64,000 bases of DNA, from positions 1 through 64,000 of the forward strand of contig NZ_NOIG01000013.1 in assembly GCF_002245625.1 (NCBI RefSeq), read 5' to 3'. Source of the stretch: Acidovorax kalamii. GTDB lineage: Bacteria; Pseudomonadota; Gammaproteobacteria; Burkholderiales; Burkholderiaceae_C. A model generated the notes under the pieces. That model had not been told where the DNA came from. It ran no database searches and saw nothing but the letters and a program-made list of their open reading frames with translations. Position numbers and translations under genes: made by a program. Shown here piece by piece: positions 37,922-46,858 of the stretch. Every line of letters starts with the position of its first letter. Position 1 is the stretch's first letter.

Positions 37922-40501
37922 ATGGATGTATCCCGCACCCGGGCCCTGCGTGGCCCCAACCTCTGGAGCCGCCACATGGCCATCGAAGCCGTGGTGGCCT
38001 GTTCGGAAACCGAGCGTGCCGTGGGCCAGATGGCCGGGTTTGAGGCCCGCCTGCGCGCCCTGTTCCCCGCCATTGGCGCGCTGCACCCCGAAACCGGTGG
38101 CGGCGATGTCTCGCTGGCCCATGTGCTGCAAACCGCTGCGCTTGCCCTGCAGGCCCAGGCAGGCTGCCCGGTGACCTTTGCGCGCACCACCGCCACCAGC
38201 GATGTGGGCGTGTACCAGGTGGTCGTCGAATACAGCGAAGAGGCCGTGGGCCGCAAGGCGTTTGAATACGCGCAGCAGCTCATCGAAGCCGCGCTGGGCA
38301 ATGGCAGCTTTGATGCCAACGCCGTGATCGCCGAGCTGCGCGAGCTGGACGAAGACGAGCGCCTGGGCCCCAGCACCGGCTCCATCGTCGAAGCCGCCGT
38401 GGCCCGGGGCATCCCCTACCGCCGCCTCACGCGCGGCAGCATGGTGCAGTTTGGCTGGGGCTCCAAGCAGCGCCGCATCCAGGCCGCCGAGGTCGATTCG
38501 ACCAGCGCCGTGGCCGAATCCATCGGCCAGGACAAGGACCTGACCAAGCGCCTGCTGCACGCCGCCGGTGTGCCCGTGCCCCTGGGCAAGCCCGTCGAGA
38601 GCGTGGACGAAGCCTGGGAAGTCGCCCTCAAGGTCGGCCTGCCCGTGGTGGTCAAGCCGCAAGACGGCAACCAGGGCAAGGGTGTCACCGTCAACATCAC
38701 CGACCGCGCCCAGCTCGAAGAGGCCTACAAGAACGCCGCCGACTACGGCACCGTGATGGTCGAGCGCTTCTTGCCCGGCCACGACTTCCGCCTGCTGGTG
38801 GTGGGCGACCAGCTGGTGGCTGCTGCACGCCGCGAGCCGCCCCAGGTGCTGGGCGACGGCGAACACACCGTGCGCCAGCTGGTGGAGGTGGTCAACCAGG
38901 ACCCCCGCCGTGGCGAAGGCCACGCCACCTCGCTCACCAAGATCCGCCTTGATGACATCGCCGTGGCCCGCCTGGCAATGCAAGGCCTCACGCCCGACTC
39001 GGTGCCCGAGAAAGGCCAGCGCGTCATCCTGCGCAACAACGCCAACCTGTCCACCGGCGGCACCGCCACCGACGTGACCGACGACGTGCACCCCGAAGTG
39101 GCCGCCCGCGCCGTGGCGGCTGCCCAGATGGTGGGCCTGCACATCTGCGGCGTGGACATGGTGGCCGAGACCGTGCTGCGCCCGCTCGAAGAACAAGGCG
39201 GCGGCTTTGTCGAAGTGAACGCCGCCCCCGGCCTGCGCATGCACCTCGCGCCCAGCTATGGCAAGCCCCGCAACGTGGGTGCGGCCATGGTGGACAAGCT
39301 CTTTGCCCATGGCGACGACGGCCGCATCCCCACCGTGGCCGTGACTGGCACCAACGGCAAGACCACCACCGCCCGCCTGATGGCGCACCTGTTCACCGCC
39401 CAGGGCCTGCGTGTGGGCATGACCAACACCGACGGCGTGTACGTGAACGGCCGCCAGATCGACAGCGGCGACTGCAGCGGCCCCAAGAGCGCCCGCAACG
39501 TGCTGCTGCACCCCGAGGTGGACGCCGCCGTGTTCGAGACCGCCCGTGGCGGCATCCTGCGCGAGGGCCTGGGCTTCGACCGCTGCCAGGTGGCCGTGGT
39601 CACCAACATCGGCGCGGGCGACCACCTGGGCCTGAACTACATCACCACGGTGGAAGACCTGGCCGTGCTCAAGCGGGTGATCGTGCAGAACGTGGCCCCC
39701 ACGGGCTACGCCGTGCTCAATGCCGCCGACCCCATCGTGGCCGCCATGGCCTCGGCCTGCCCCGGCAAGGTGATCTACTTTGCGAGCGACCGCCACCACC
39801 CCGTGATGGTCACGCACCGCGCCCAGGGCCACCGCACGGTGTACGTGGATGGCGAGTCTATCGTGGCCTCGGAAGGTTCGTGGCGCGAGACCATCCACCT
39901 GCGCGATGTGCCCATCACCCGCAACGGCAAGATCGGCTTCCAGGTCGAGAACGTCATGGCTGCCGTGGCCGCCGCCTGGGGCGTGGGCATGCCCTGGCAG
40001 ACCATCCGCCGGGGCCTGTCGGGCTTTGTGAACGACAGCGACAACGCACCCGGCCGCTTCAACATCATGGACTACCGGGGCGCCACCGTGATCGCCGACT
40101 ACGGCCACAACCCCGACGCCATGCGCGCCCTGGTGCAGGCCGTGGACGCCCTGCCCGGCAACCGCCGCAGCGTGGTGATCAGCGGCGCGGGCGACCGCCG
40201 CGACGAAGACATCCGCGACCAGACCGTGATCCTGGGCGCCGCGTTTGACGACGTGATCCTGTACCAGGACGCCGCCCAGCGCGGCCGTGCCGACGGCGAG
40301 GTGATGGCCCTGCTGCGCGAAGGCCTGGCCGGCGCATCGCGCACCAAACACATCGAAGAAATCCGTGGCGAATTCATCGCCATCGACACCGCGCTGGCCC
40401 GCCTGCAGCCCGGCGACCTGTGCCTGGTGCTGGTGGACCAGGTCGAAGAAGCCCTGGCCCATCTGGCCCAGCGCTGCACCGAAGCCGGGGCCTCCGCATG
40501 A
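37922..40501 (+). CDS. cphA: Cyanophycin synthetase CphA
   Basis: 859 residues, the canonical length. N domain, ATP-grasp (VVKPQDGNQGKGV at about 244-256; FVEVNAAPG) and a complete Mur-ligase domain with P-loop GTNGKTTT at 476-483 (K480) and the HNPDAM motif. Both ligase activities needed for cyanophycin (multi-L-arginyl-poly-L-aspartate) are present. In the N domain the HxxEH motif is degraded: HVLQTAALA at 67-75, with Q70 and T71 replacing Glu and His. It starts 86 bases after cphA'. Its stop overlaps the creA start (ATGA). Confidence 0.96.
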   Translation: MDVSRTRALRGPNLWSRHMAIEAVVACSETERAVGQMAGFEARLRALFPAIGALHPETGGGDVSLAHVLQTAALALQAQAGCPVTFARTTATSDVGVYQVVVEYSEEAVGRKAFEYAQQLIEAALGNGSFDANAVIAELRELDEDERLGPSTGSIVEAAVARGIPYRRLTRGSMVQFGWGSKQRRIQAAEVDSTSAVAESIGQDKDLTKRLLHAAGVPVPLGKPVESVDEAWEVALKVGLPVVVKPQDGNQGKGVTVNITDRAQLEEAYKNAADYGTVMVERFLPGHDFRLLVVGDQLVAAARREPPQVLGDGEHTVRQLVEVVNQDPRRGEGHATSLTKIRLDDIAVARLAMQGLTPDSVPEKGQRVILRNNANLSTGGTATDVTDDVHPEVAARAVAAAQMVGLHICGVDMVAETVLRPLEEQGGGFVEVNAAPGLRMHLAPSYGKPRNVGAAMVDKLFAHGDDGRIPTVAVTGTNGKTTTARLMAHLFTAQGLRVGMTNTDGVYVNGRQIDSGDCSGPKSARNVLLHPEVDAAVFETARGGILREGLGFDRCQVAVVTNIGAGDHLGLNYITTVEDLAVLKRVIVQNVAPTGYAVLNAADPIVAAMASACPGKVIYFASDRHHPVMVTHRAQGHRTVYVDGESIVASEGSWRETIHLRDVPITRNGKIGFQVENVMAAVAAAWGVGMPWQTIRRGLSGFVNDSDNAPGRFNIMDYRGATVIADYGHNPDAMRALVQAVDALPGNRRSVVISGAGDRRDEDIRDQTVILGAAFDDVILYQDAAQRGRADGEVMALLREGLAGASRTKHIEEIRGEFIAIDTALARLQPGDLCLVLVDQVEEALAHLAQRCTEAGASA

Positions 40502-41010
40502 CAACCCTCAAGCAAGCCGTCACCTCGGCGCTGCTGGCCCTGGCCACTGGCGCCGCCTGGGTGGGTGTGACTGGCACGGCACAAGCAGCGTCCGGCGAAA
40601 AAATCGGCACGGTGGACACCGCCTTCCAGTGGATCGGCCGCGACCACGACATCATCGTCGAGGCCTACGACGACCCTGCCGTGCAGGGTGTGACATGCTA
40701 CGTCTCGCGCGCCCGCGTGGGTGGCATCAAGGGCACGCTGGGCCTGGCCGAAGACCGCGCCGAGGCGTCGATCGCCTGCCGACAGGTCGGCCCCATCCAC
40801 GTTCCTGCGCCGCTCAAGCAGCAGGAAGAAGTGTTCAGCGAACGCATGTCCATCCTCTTCAAGCGCCTGCGCATCGTGCGCATGGTGGACGCGCCGCGCA
40901 ACACGCTGGTCTACCTGACCTACTCCGAAAAGCTCATCGACGGTTCGCCACAGAACAGCGTGACCGCCGTGCCGGTGGACCGCGCCACGGCCATCCCGCT
41001 GCGCAAGTAA
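40498..41010 (+). CDS. creA: CreA family periplasmic protein
   Basis: 170 residues: signal peptide (about 1-30, cleavage after AQA), then the CreA domain (GEKIGTVDTAFQWIGRDHDI, CYVSRARVGGIKG, IACRQVGPI). The family is of unknown function. Translation is coupled to cphA by the four-base overlap, so it belongs to the cyanophycin operon by position. A strong terminator follows. Confidence 0.93.
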   Translation: MTTLKQAVTSALLALATGAAWVGVTGTAQAASGEKIGTVDTAFQWIGRDHDIIVEAYDDPAVQGVTCYVSRARVGGIKGTLGLAEDRAEASIACRQVGPIHVPAPLKQQEEVFSERMSILFKRLRIVRMVDAPRNTLVYLTYSEKLIDGSPQNSVTAVPVDRATAIPLRK

Positions 41011-41046
41011 GGCAACGCGGGGCGGGGGCAGGACTCGCTATCAAAC

Positions 41047-41069
41047 AAGGGGCCATCGGCCCCTTTTTT
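41047..41069 (+). terminator. Rho-independent terminator of the cphA'-cphA-creA operon
   Basis: 8-bp perfect stem AAGGGGCC/GGCCCCTT with loop ATC, followed by a T run (41064-41069), 37 bases after the creA stop. Confidence 0.9.
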
Positions 41070-41086
41070 ATGAGCAAAAAAAGCCC

Positions 41087-41130
41087 CTACCGCGCGTCCA
41101 TCACACCCAAAAAGCTATCAAATATATAGC
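41087..41130. repeat. Composite repeat: ctaccgcgcgtccatca block plus GCTAT palindrome
   Basis: CTACCGCGCGTCCATCA (41087-41103) then GCTATCAAATATATAGC (41114-41130). It matches the copy at 31753-31800 in order and spacing. It lies between convergent creA and dsbA-like genes, next to the terminator. Confidence 0.8.
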
Positions 41131-41131
41131 A

Positions 41132-41779
41132 TCAGCCCTGCGCCGCAATCTGCCGCAGCGCCTGCTCAAACACCTCCACCGGCTGCCCACCCTGGATCAG
41201 GTGGCGCTCGTTGATGATGATCGCGGGCACCGAGTGAATGCCGTTTTGCAGATAGAACTGCTCGCGCTCACGCACCTCGTCGGCGTAGCGGTCGGAGGCC
41301 AGCAGCGCACGCGCTTCGGCCACATCCAGCCCCACCTCGCCCGCCACCCGCACCAGCACCTCGTAGTTGCTCGGGTCCTGCCCGTCGGTGAAATACGCCT
41401 TGAACAGCGCCTTCTTCAGCGCGGGCTGCAGACCCTTTTCTTCGGCCCAGTGCAGCAGCCGGTGCGCATCGAAGGTGTTGTAGATGCGGCTGCGCTTGTC
41501 CATGCTGAAGGTGAACCCCAGCGCCGCCCCGCGCGCCGCGATGGCCTCGCGGTTCTTCTGGCTCTGCTCGGGCGTGGCGCCGTACTTTTCTTGCAGGTGC
41601 TCGCCAATGTCCTGGCCCTCGGGCGCCATCTGCGGGTTCAGCTCGAACGGCTGAAAGTGCAGGTCCAGCGCGACTTCGCCCTTCAACCGATCCGCTGCTT
41701 GCTCAAGCGCGTTGAGGCCGATGATGCACCAGGGGCAGGAAACATCGGAGACGAAATCGATTTTGAGGGTGGCGGGCAT
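41132..41779 (-). CDS. DsbA-family oxidoreductase (FrnE-like)
   Basis: 215 residues from MPATLKIDF. The CPWC redox motif (C15-C18, VSCPWCIIG) is followed by a long helical insertion (about 50-160), and the cis-Pro region is SVPAIIINE near 185. There is no signal peptide, which fits the cytoplasmic FrnE/2-hydroxychromene-2-carboxylate isomerase-like group. Substrate unknown. An upstream in-frame start would add a low-complexity tail and is not used. Confidence 0.9.
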   Translation of the reverse strand: MPATLKIDFVSDVSCPWCIIGLNALEQAADRLKGEVALDLHFQPFELNPQMAPEGQDIGEHLQEKYGATPEQSQKNREAIAARGAALGFTFSMDKRSRIYNTFDAHRLLHWAEEKGLQPALKKALFKAYFTDGQDPSNYEVLVRVAGEVGLDVAEARALLASDRYADEVREREQFYLQNGIHSVPAIIINERHLIQGGQPVEVFEQALRQIAAQG

Positions 41780-41908
41780 GGGAGGAGTTCCTGCGGGCAA
41801 AGAGGGGGATGGTATGAGGGGTGGGGTAACCGTGGGGGTGGCGGGTTTACTGGCGCAGCGAATGGGGGATTTGGGCCCAGTGTTGAAGTTCAATTTTCCC
41901 CATTGCGA

Positions 41909-42323
41909 TCAACCATTGAGTCCTGACTCCGTAACAGAAGCCTCGTAGAGCCACACGCTGAGCGCGATGCCCAAAGCTCCCAATCCGGTAAGTACCGCAG
42001 GATCAACACAGTGAAAGAGAGCCTTTCTCCGCTCTGCAATCAAGATACGGCGAATATCCAAGCTGCCTTAGATAATTCATACGCTCACTCTTTGTGTTGA
42101 GCAGCGCCAACCATCGGACGACTTGTTCTTCAATGGATTCAGCGGTGTGGAAATCATCCAGCCGCAACTTCCACATGCCTACTGCAGATGGTCGCTCTAT
42201 GCCACCAATGTCAACGACATCGCCTACTTTGTAGCTCTGCGTTGGCCTAAGGCCAAGCGTGGAAGTGACAAAGTCAGGGTCAACTGTGTCACGGCAAAAG
42301 ACTAGCTCTGTGCAGTTCTGCAT
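41909..42323 (-). pseudogene. Frameshifted DUF4279 gene
   Basis: From 42323 a 106-residue frame has the DUF4279 N-terminal pattern (DPDFVTSTLGLRPTQSYKVGD, MWKLRLDDF). It stops at 42003. The neighbouring frame then continues with FHCVDPAVLTGLGALGIALS and a C-terminal LYE to a stop at 41909, matching the end of the family. Dropping one base near 42017 joins them into about 137 residues, the normal family length. The region is AT-richer than its neighbours, which suggests acquisition by transfer. Confidence 0.65.
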
Positions 42324-42398
42324 CTTCTAGGTATCGAGTGAGGAGGTCTGCATTCTCAATGTCCGCCCCCTAGTAAAAAGAGCATGCCAGTTTAGACG

Positions 42399-43913
42399 TC
42401 ACGCCCGCATCCCCCGCAACTCCGTCTTCAGCACCTTCCCATAGCTGTTCTTCGGCAACCCCTCCACCCACCGGTATTCCTTGGGCCGCTTGAACCGCGC
42501 AATGTGTTCCAGGCACAGGGCATCCAACGCCGCATCCTCCACCGCGCCACCCTCACCTGCCACCAGGTAGGCCACCACCACCTCGCCCCACTCCGCATCG
42601 CGCTGGCCCACCACGGCGACCTCGTGCACCTGGGGATGGAGCAGCAGCACCTCTTCCACCTCACGCGGGTAGATGTTGCTGCCGCCGGAGATGATCACGT
42701 CCTTGGAGCGGTCCTTGAGCGTGAGAAAACCATCGACATCCAGCGCACCCATGTCGCCGGTGCAGAGCCAACCATCGCGCAGCGTCTGCACCGTGGCTTC
42801 GGGGTTGTTCCAGTAGCCGGGCATCACGGTATCGCCGCGCACCACCACCTCGCCGGTCTCGCCCGGGGGCAGGGGCTGGCCTGTGGCATCGACCACACGC
42901 ACTTCCACCAGCGACTGCGCCACACCGACAGATACCATGCGCTCGGCCCAGCGGGGGTGGTTGCGGTCGGCCAGCTGGGCGCGCTGCAGGGCGGTGATGG
43001 TCATGGGGCTTTCGCCCTGGCCGTAGATTTGTGCAAAGCGGTTGCCCATCACGGCCAGGGCGTTGCGCAGGTCGTCGGCGTACATGGGGCCGCCGCCGTA
43101 GACGATGGTCTTGAAGCCGCTCACATCGGCGCCCGTGGCGCGCACATGGTCCACCAGGCGGTGCACCATGGTGGGCGCGGCAAACAGCGTGAGCTGGCCC
43201 ACGCTGGCCGCGAGCTGTACCAGCTCGGCAGGCTCGAAGCCGCCCGACCGCGGCACCACATGCCGCTCGCCGCGCAGCACCTGGGCGTAGTTGTACAGGC
43301 CCGCGCCGTGCGACATGGGCGCGGCGTAGACCATGGCGTCGCCAGGCAGCACGTCGTCCACATCGGTGAAGTAGCAGGCCGTCATGGCCAGCAGGTTGCG
43401 GTGGGTCTGCATCACACCCTTGGGGCGGCCGGTGGTGCCCGAGGTGTAGAACAGCGAGGCTAGGTCGTCCGGCGCGCGGTCGCACACGGGCATGGGGGCG
43501 TGCGACACGGCGGCCTGGTAGGCCTCGGAGCCCAGCACCAGCGTGTGGGCGGGGTCGGCACCGGCCTCGTGTGCGGCGGCCAACAAGGCCTCAGACACCA
43601 GCACCACGCGTGCGCCCGAGTCGGCCAGCACATAGGCCAGCTCCTTGGCATGCAGCTTGTAGTTGACGGGCACTGACACGGCGCCCGCCCACAGAACAGC
43701 GTGCAGCGCCTCCACATACTCCGGCGCATTGGCGGCATAGATGGCCACGCGGTCGCCGGGCAGCACGCCGTGGTGCTCGCGCAGGCAGGCGGCCAGCGCG
43801 GCGGTGCGGGTGCCCAGCGCCCGGTAGGTAAACAGAAGCTGGTCGCCGTGCAGCACGGCGGGCTGGTCGGGATAGAGCTGCGCGCTGCGGCGTAGCAGGT
43901 GGGCGATGTTCAT
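42399..43913 (-). CDS. AMP-dependent acyl-CoA synthetase/ligase
   Basis: 504 residues of the class I adenylate-forming family. P-loop LFYTSGTTGRPKGVMQTH at about 152-169, YGQGES, TGDMGALD and the C-terminal hinge and SYGKVLKTEL lysine region are present. It activates a carboxylic acid to the acyl-CoA through an acyl-AMP. Substrate class is not certain; medium- or long-chain fatty acids or aromatic acids are possible. Start MNIAHLLRR at 43913. Isolated from neighbouring genes. Confidence 0.9.
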   Translation of the reverse strand: MNIAHLLRRSAQLYPDQPAVLHGDQLLFTYRALGTRTAALAACLREHHGVLPGDRVAIYAANAPEYVEALHAVLWAGAVSVPVNYKLHAKELAYVLADSGARVVLVSEALLAAAHEAGADPAHTLVLGSEAYQAAVSHAPMPVCDRAPDDLASLFYTSGTTGRPKGVMQTHRNLLAMTACYFTDVDDVLPGDAMVYAAPMSHGAGLYNYAQVLRGERHVVPRSGGFEPAELVQLAASVGQLTLFAAPTMVHRLVDHVRATGADVSGFKTIVYGGGPMYADDLRNALAVMGNRFAQIYGQGESPMTITALQRAQLADRNHPRWAERMVSVGVAQSLVEVRVVDATGQPLPPGETGEVVVRGDTVMPGYWNNPEATVQTLRDGWLCTGDMGALDVDGFLTLKDRSKDVIISGGSNIYPREVEEVLLLHPQVHEVAVVGQRDAEWGEVVVAYLVAGEGGAVEDAALDALCLEHIARFKRPKEYRWVEGLPKNSYGKVLKTELRGMRA

Positions 43914-44251
43914 CGTGTGTCCCCCATCGGGGCAAAGTTGCCCGCACCCATCCCTGTCGCCGCCAGCCGCATGCCGTGTCTCCTTGTTGCAATGAGGCAC
44001 CCACTGTATGCAAACCCGGCAAACCCGGCAACGCCGCACAGTCGATCAACTACGCAAGGAGAAACCCGCATCGGCCTGACCCACAGGCGGAGCGCGATAC
44101 AGAGGGTTACCAGATTCCGGCAATTCCCCACACGCTGTGGCGTTGAAAGCCTGCGGCCTAGACTGCATCTGAACCCCAGCCCCGCAGCCCTGCGCCGCCG
44201 TTGCGCACTCTGCGGAATCGCTTCTTCCATTTAGTACCGGGCCCGCACCGC

Positions 44252-45259
44252 ATGAACATCGAACAGCAAAAATCGATCCTCACCATTGCCTTGCTAGCCG
44301 CTTTTGCAGACGGCACCAAGGACGATGCCGAGCGCGAGGAAATCCGCCGCATCGCCCAGTCGCTCGCGGGCGACAGCGGCATGGCCGACCTGCCGCGCAT
44401 CTACCAGGATGTGCTGCTCAAGCGCACCAGCGTGCAGGCCGCCGCCGCTGCGCTGAGCGACCCGGCCCACCGCCAGCTGGCCTATGAGATGGCCGTGTGC
44501 GTGTGCGATGTGGATGGGCGGCAGACGGCGGCAGAGGCGCAGTTTCTGGCCGCGCTGAAGGCCGCGCTGCAGCTGGGTGCGCAGCAGACGGCGGCGTTTG
44601 AGCACGATGCCGATGCGCTGGTGGATGTGGTGGAAAAATCCGCCCCCTCGGCCACGCCCTGGGGGGCGGCGGGCGCTGCAGCCTACGCCGCTGCGGCACC
44701 AACCCCTGCAGCCACCCAGGCCACGACAACGCCCCCCGGCCCGGCCGATGCCGAGCTGGACAAGTCCATCCTCAACTACGCGCTGCTCAACGGCGCGCTG
44801 GAGCTGCTGCCCCAGTCCTGGGCGTCCATGGCCATCATTCCGCTGCAGGTGAAGATGGTGTACGGCATTGGCAAGGCGCATGGGGTGGAGCTGGACCAGG
44901 GCCATATCAAGGAGTTCATCGCCGCTGCCGGGGTGGGCATGACATCGCAGTACCTGGAGCAGTTTGGCCGCAAGCTGCTGGGCGGCCTGCTGGGCAAGGC
45001 GGCGGGCCGGACGATTGGCGGGCTGGGCAGTGCGGCCACGGGCATGGCGTTTTCGTTTGCCACCACCTATGCGCTGGGCCAGGTGGCCAAGCGCTACTAC
45101 GCCGGGGGCCGCGTGATGAGCACGGCCATGCTGCGCGACACCTTCCAGAACCTGCTGGGGCCCGCCAAGCAGATGCAGTCGCAGTACCTGCCGCAGATCC
45201 AGCAGAAGGCCGCCACGCTGGACGCGGCCAAGGTCATGGCCATGGTGCGGGGCGGCTGA
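44252..45259 (+). CDS. TerB-like protein with DUF697-type C-terminal region
   Basis: 335 residues. An N-terminal TerB/tellurite-type helical domain (about 5-130) is followed by an Ala/Pro/Thr linker and a C-terminal helical domain of glycine-rich DUF697 type (AIIPLQVKMVYGIGKAHG, then a GKAAGRTIGGLGSAATG stretch that probably associates with membranes). The function is unknown; TerB domains occur in stress-response and membrane-linked systems. Start MNIEQQKS at 44252. Confidence 0.83.
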   Translation: MNIEQQKSILTIALLAAFADGTKDDAEREEIRRIAQSLAGDSGMADLPRIYQDVLLKRTSVQAAAAALSDPAHRQLAYEMAVCVCDVDGRQTAAEAQFLAALKAALQLGAQQTAAFEHDADALVDVVEKSAPSATPWGAAGAAAYAAAAPTPAATQATTTPPGPADAELDKSILNYALLNGALELLPQSWASMAIIPLQVKMVYGIGKAHGVELDQGHIKEFIAAAGVGMTSQYLEQFGRKLLGGLLGKAAGRTIGGLGSAATGMAFSFATTYALGQVAKRYYAGGRVMSTAMLRDTFQNLLGPAKQMQSQYLPQIQQKAATLDAAKVMAMVRGG

Positions 45260-45517
45260 GCGGGGCCGTGCGCGTGGCTTCAATACTGTATTTTTGATAG
45301 CAAACAATCGATACTGGATGCGCGGAAACGGCCTATTTTTTCAACATTCCAGCGCTGAAACGGGATAGAAGCCCCGGCCACACGCCCACCGCACCTGCCG
45401 GGCGGCGGGCGCGGTCGGCGCGCGGCGGCGGGGCCCCTGTGCGGCGGGGCCGCAACAGCGGGGCGACTTGCACCCAACACCGGTGGCGTGCGCGGCGGTG
45501 CGTGACAGAATCGGCCC

Positions 45518-46858
45518 ATGCTCGACCACACGGACCCTGTCGCCTCCATCATTCCGGCCATGTCGCTCGACTCCCCGTCCGACAACGCCATGACCGCGCT
45601 GTCCCGCCTGGCGCTGGGGCCCGTCAACACCGACTACTACCTGGCCGTCTTCGAGCGTTTTGACAGCACCGGCCGCACGACCACCACCTGGAACTGGGCC
45701 GCCTGCCTGGCCACGCTGAACTGGATGGTGTTCCGCCAGCTCTGGAGCGCCGCACTGGTCTACGTGGCGGCGGCCGAGGGGCTGGCGCTGATCGTGTTTG
45801 GCATTGGCCGGTCTTTTCTGAACTGGCCGCCGGGTGTGGAGCTGGGCGTGCTGGGCGCGTTTGCGGTGCTGGCCTTTGCGGTGCCGGGGCTGTATGGCAA
45901 TGCCATTTTGTATGCCGACATCCGCAAGCGCATCGCCCGCGCGCTGGCCGCATCGCGCACTGTGCCCGAGGCCTGCGCGCTGCTGGAGAAGCAGGCCAGC
46001 TCGCGCAAGCGCCTGCAGATGGTGGTGCTGGCCAACGTGGTACTGGGCGTGGCCGCATTGATCGCCTACCTGGTCTGGTCGCCTTCAGACACCAAGCCCC
46101 TGGCGCTGGAGCCCGCCGTGACCGTGGCGCAGGCCACCGCAGCGGCCACGGCCGCATCGGCCACCACACCAGCGGCGTCGGCCCAGGCCACATCCACGGC
46201 AGCACCCATGCCCACAGTGGCGCCCGAACCGACCCCGGTTGCCGAGTCGCGACCCGCCCCCGCATCGGCACCAGAACCAGCAGCCCCCCCAGCCAAGGCA
46301 TCCGCAGCCCCCAAGGCCTCGGCACCGGCAGCACCGCCCGCCACGGTGGCACCGCCACCGGCCGAGCCCGCCCCGTCAGCACGGCCTGCTTCAGCCCCTT
46401 CCAGCAAGGCAGCCGCGTCGGCCCCCGCACCAGCCAAGACGGCCGCACCCGCCGCATCCACCAGCGCATCGGCCACCACCAGCCCGACAGCCTCGGCCGC
46501 CAGCACGCCCGCCCCCCGGCGCGAGGCCGCCGCCAGCCGCGCCAGTGCCGCCACCAAGCCCAAGGCACCTGCGTCGGCACCGGCCGCTGCCGCTGCCGAC
46601 AAACCGCTGCCCACCGTGGGCACAGCAGCGGGCTACTACATCAACGTGGGCCTGTTTGCCGAAGAGGCCAATGCGCGCAAGGCCCAAGCGCGGCTACTCA
46701 ACGAGGGCCTGCCCGCCTTCCGCCAGGAGCTGGACGGCGCCAAGGGGCGGCGCATCCGTGTGCGCGTGGGCCCCTACGACACGCGCGCGCAGGCCGATGC
46801 GGCGGCAGAAAGCATCCGCGCCATGGCCCTGGAAGCCGTGGTGTTCAAGCAGCCGTAA
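45518..46858 (+). CDS. DUF2628 membrane protein with C-terminal SPOR domain
   Basis: 446 residues: DUF2628-like N-terminal part with about three membrane segments (about 70-180), a very long low-complexity Ala/Pro/Ser linker (about 195-365) and a SPOR domain (about 370-446, YYINVGLFAEEANARKAQAR). SPOR domains bind denuded glycans at the division septum, so it is a candidate divisome or envelope protein. The 3' end overlaps the convergent hydrolase gene by 14 bases. The spacer 45260-45517 contains a weak palindrome-like ATAGC motif only. Confidence 0.87.
   Translation: MLDHTDPVASIIPAMSLDSPSDNAMTALSRLALGPVNTDYYLAVFERFDSTGRTTTTWNWAACLATLNWMVFRQLWSAALVYVAAAEGLALIVFGIGRSFLNWPPGVELGVLGAFAVLAFAVPGLYGNAILYADIRKRIARALAASRTVPEACALLEKQASSRKRLQMVVLANVVLGVAALIAYLVWSPSDTKPLALEPAVTVAQATAAATAASATTPAASAQATSTAAPMPTVAPEPTPVAESRPAPASAPEPAAPPAKASAAPKASAPAAPPATVAPPPAEPAPSARPASAPSSKAAASAPAPAKTAAPAASTSASATTSPTASAASTPAPRREAAASRASAATKPKAPASAPAAAAADKPLPTVGTAAGYYINVGLFAEEANARKAQARLLNEGLPAFRQELDGAKGRRIRVRVGPYDTRAQADAAAESIRAMALEAVVFKQP

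Noticed and set aside
37841..40504. A very long minus-strand frame (about 887 codons) opposite cphA; a similar one opposite cphA' at 35565-37868.
   Set aside because: Long antisense frames are a side effect of GC-rich third positions; the translation is rich in His, Gly and Gln with no recognisable domain.
45286..45305. A fourth GCTAT-type palindrome.
   Set aside because: Only the right arm (ATAGC) is intact; the left arm reads ACTGT, so it is too degraded to list as a feature.
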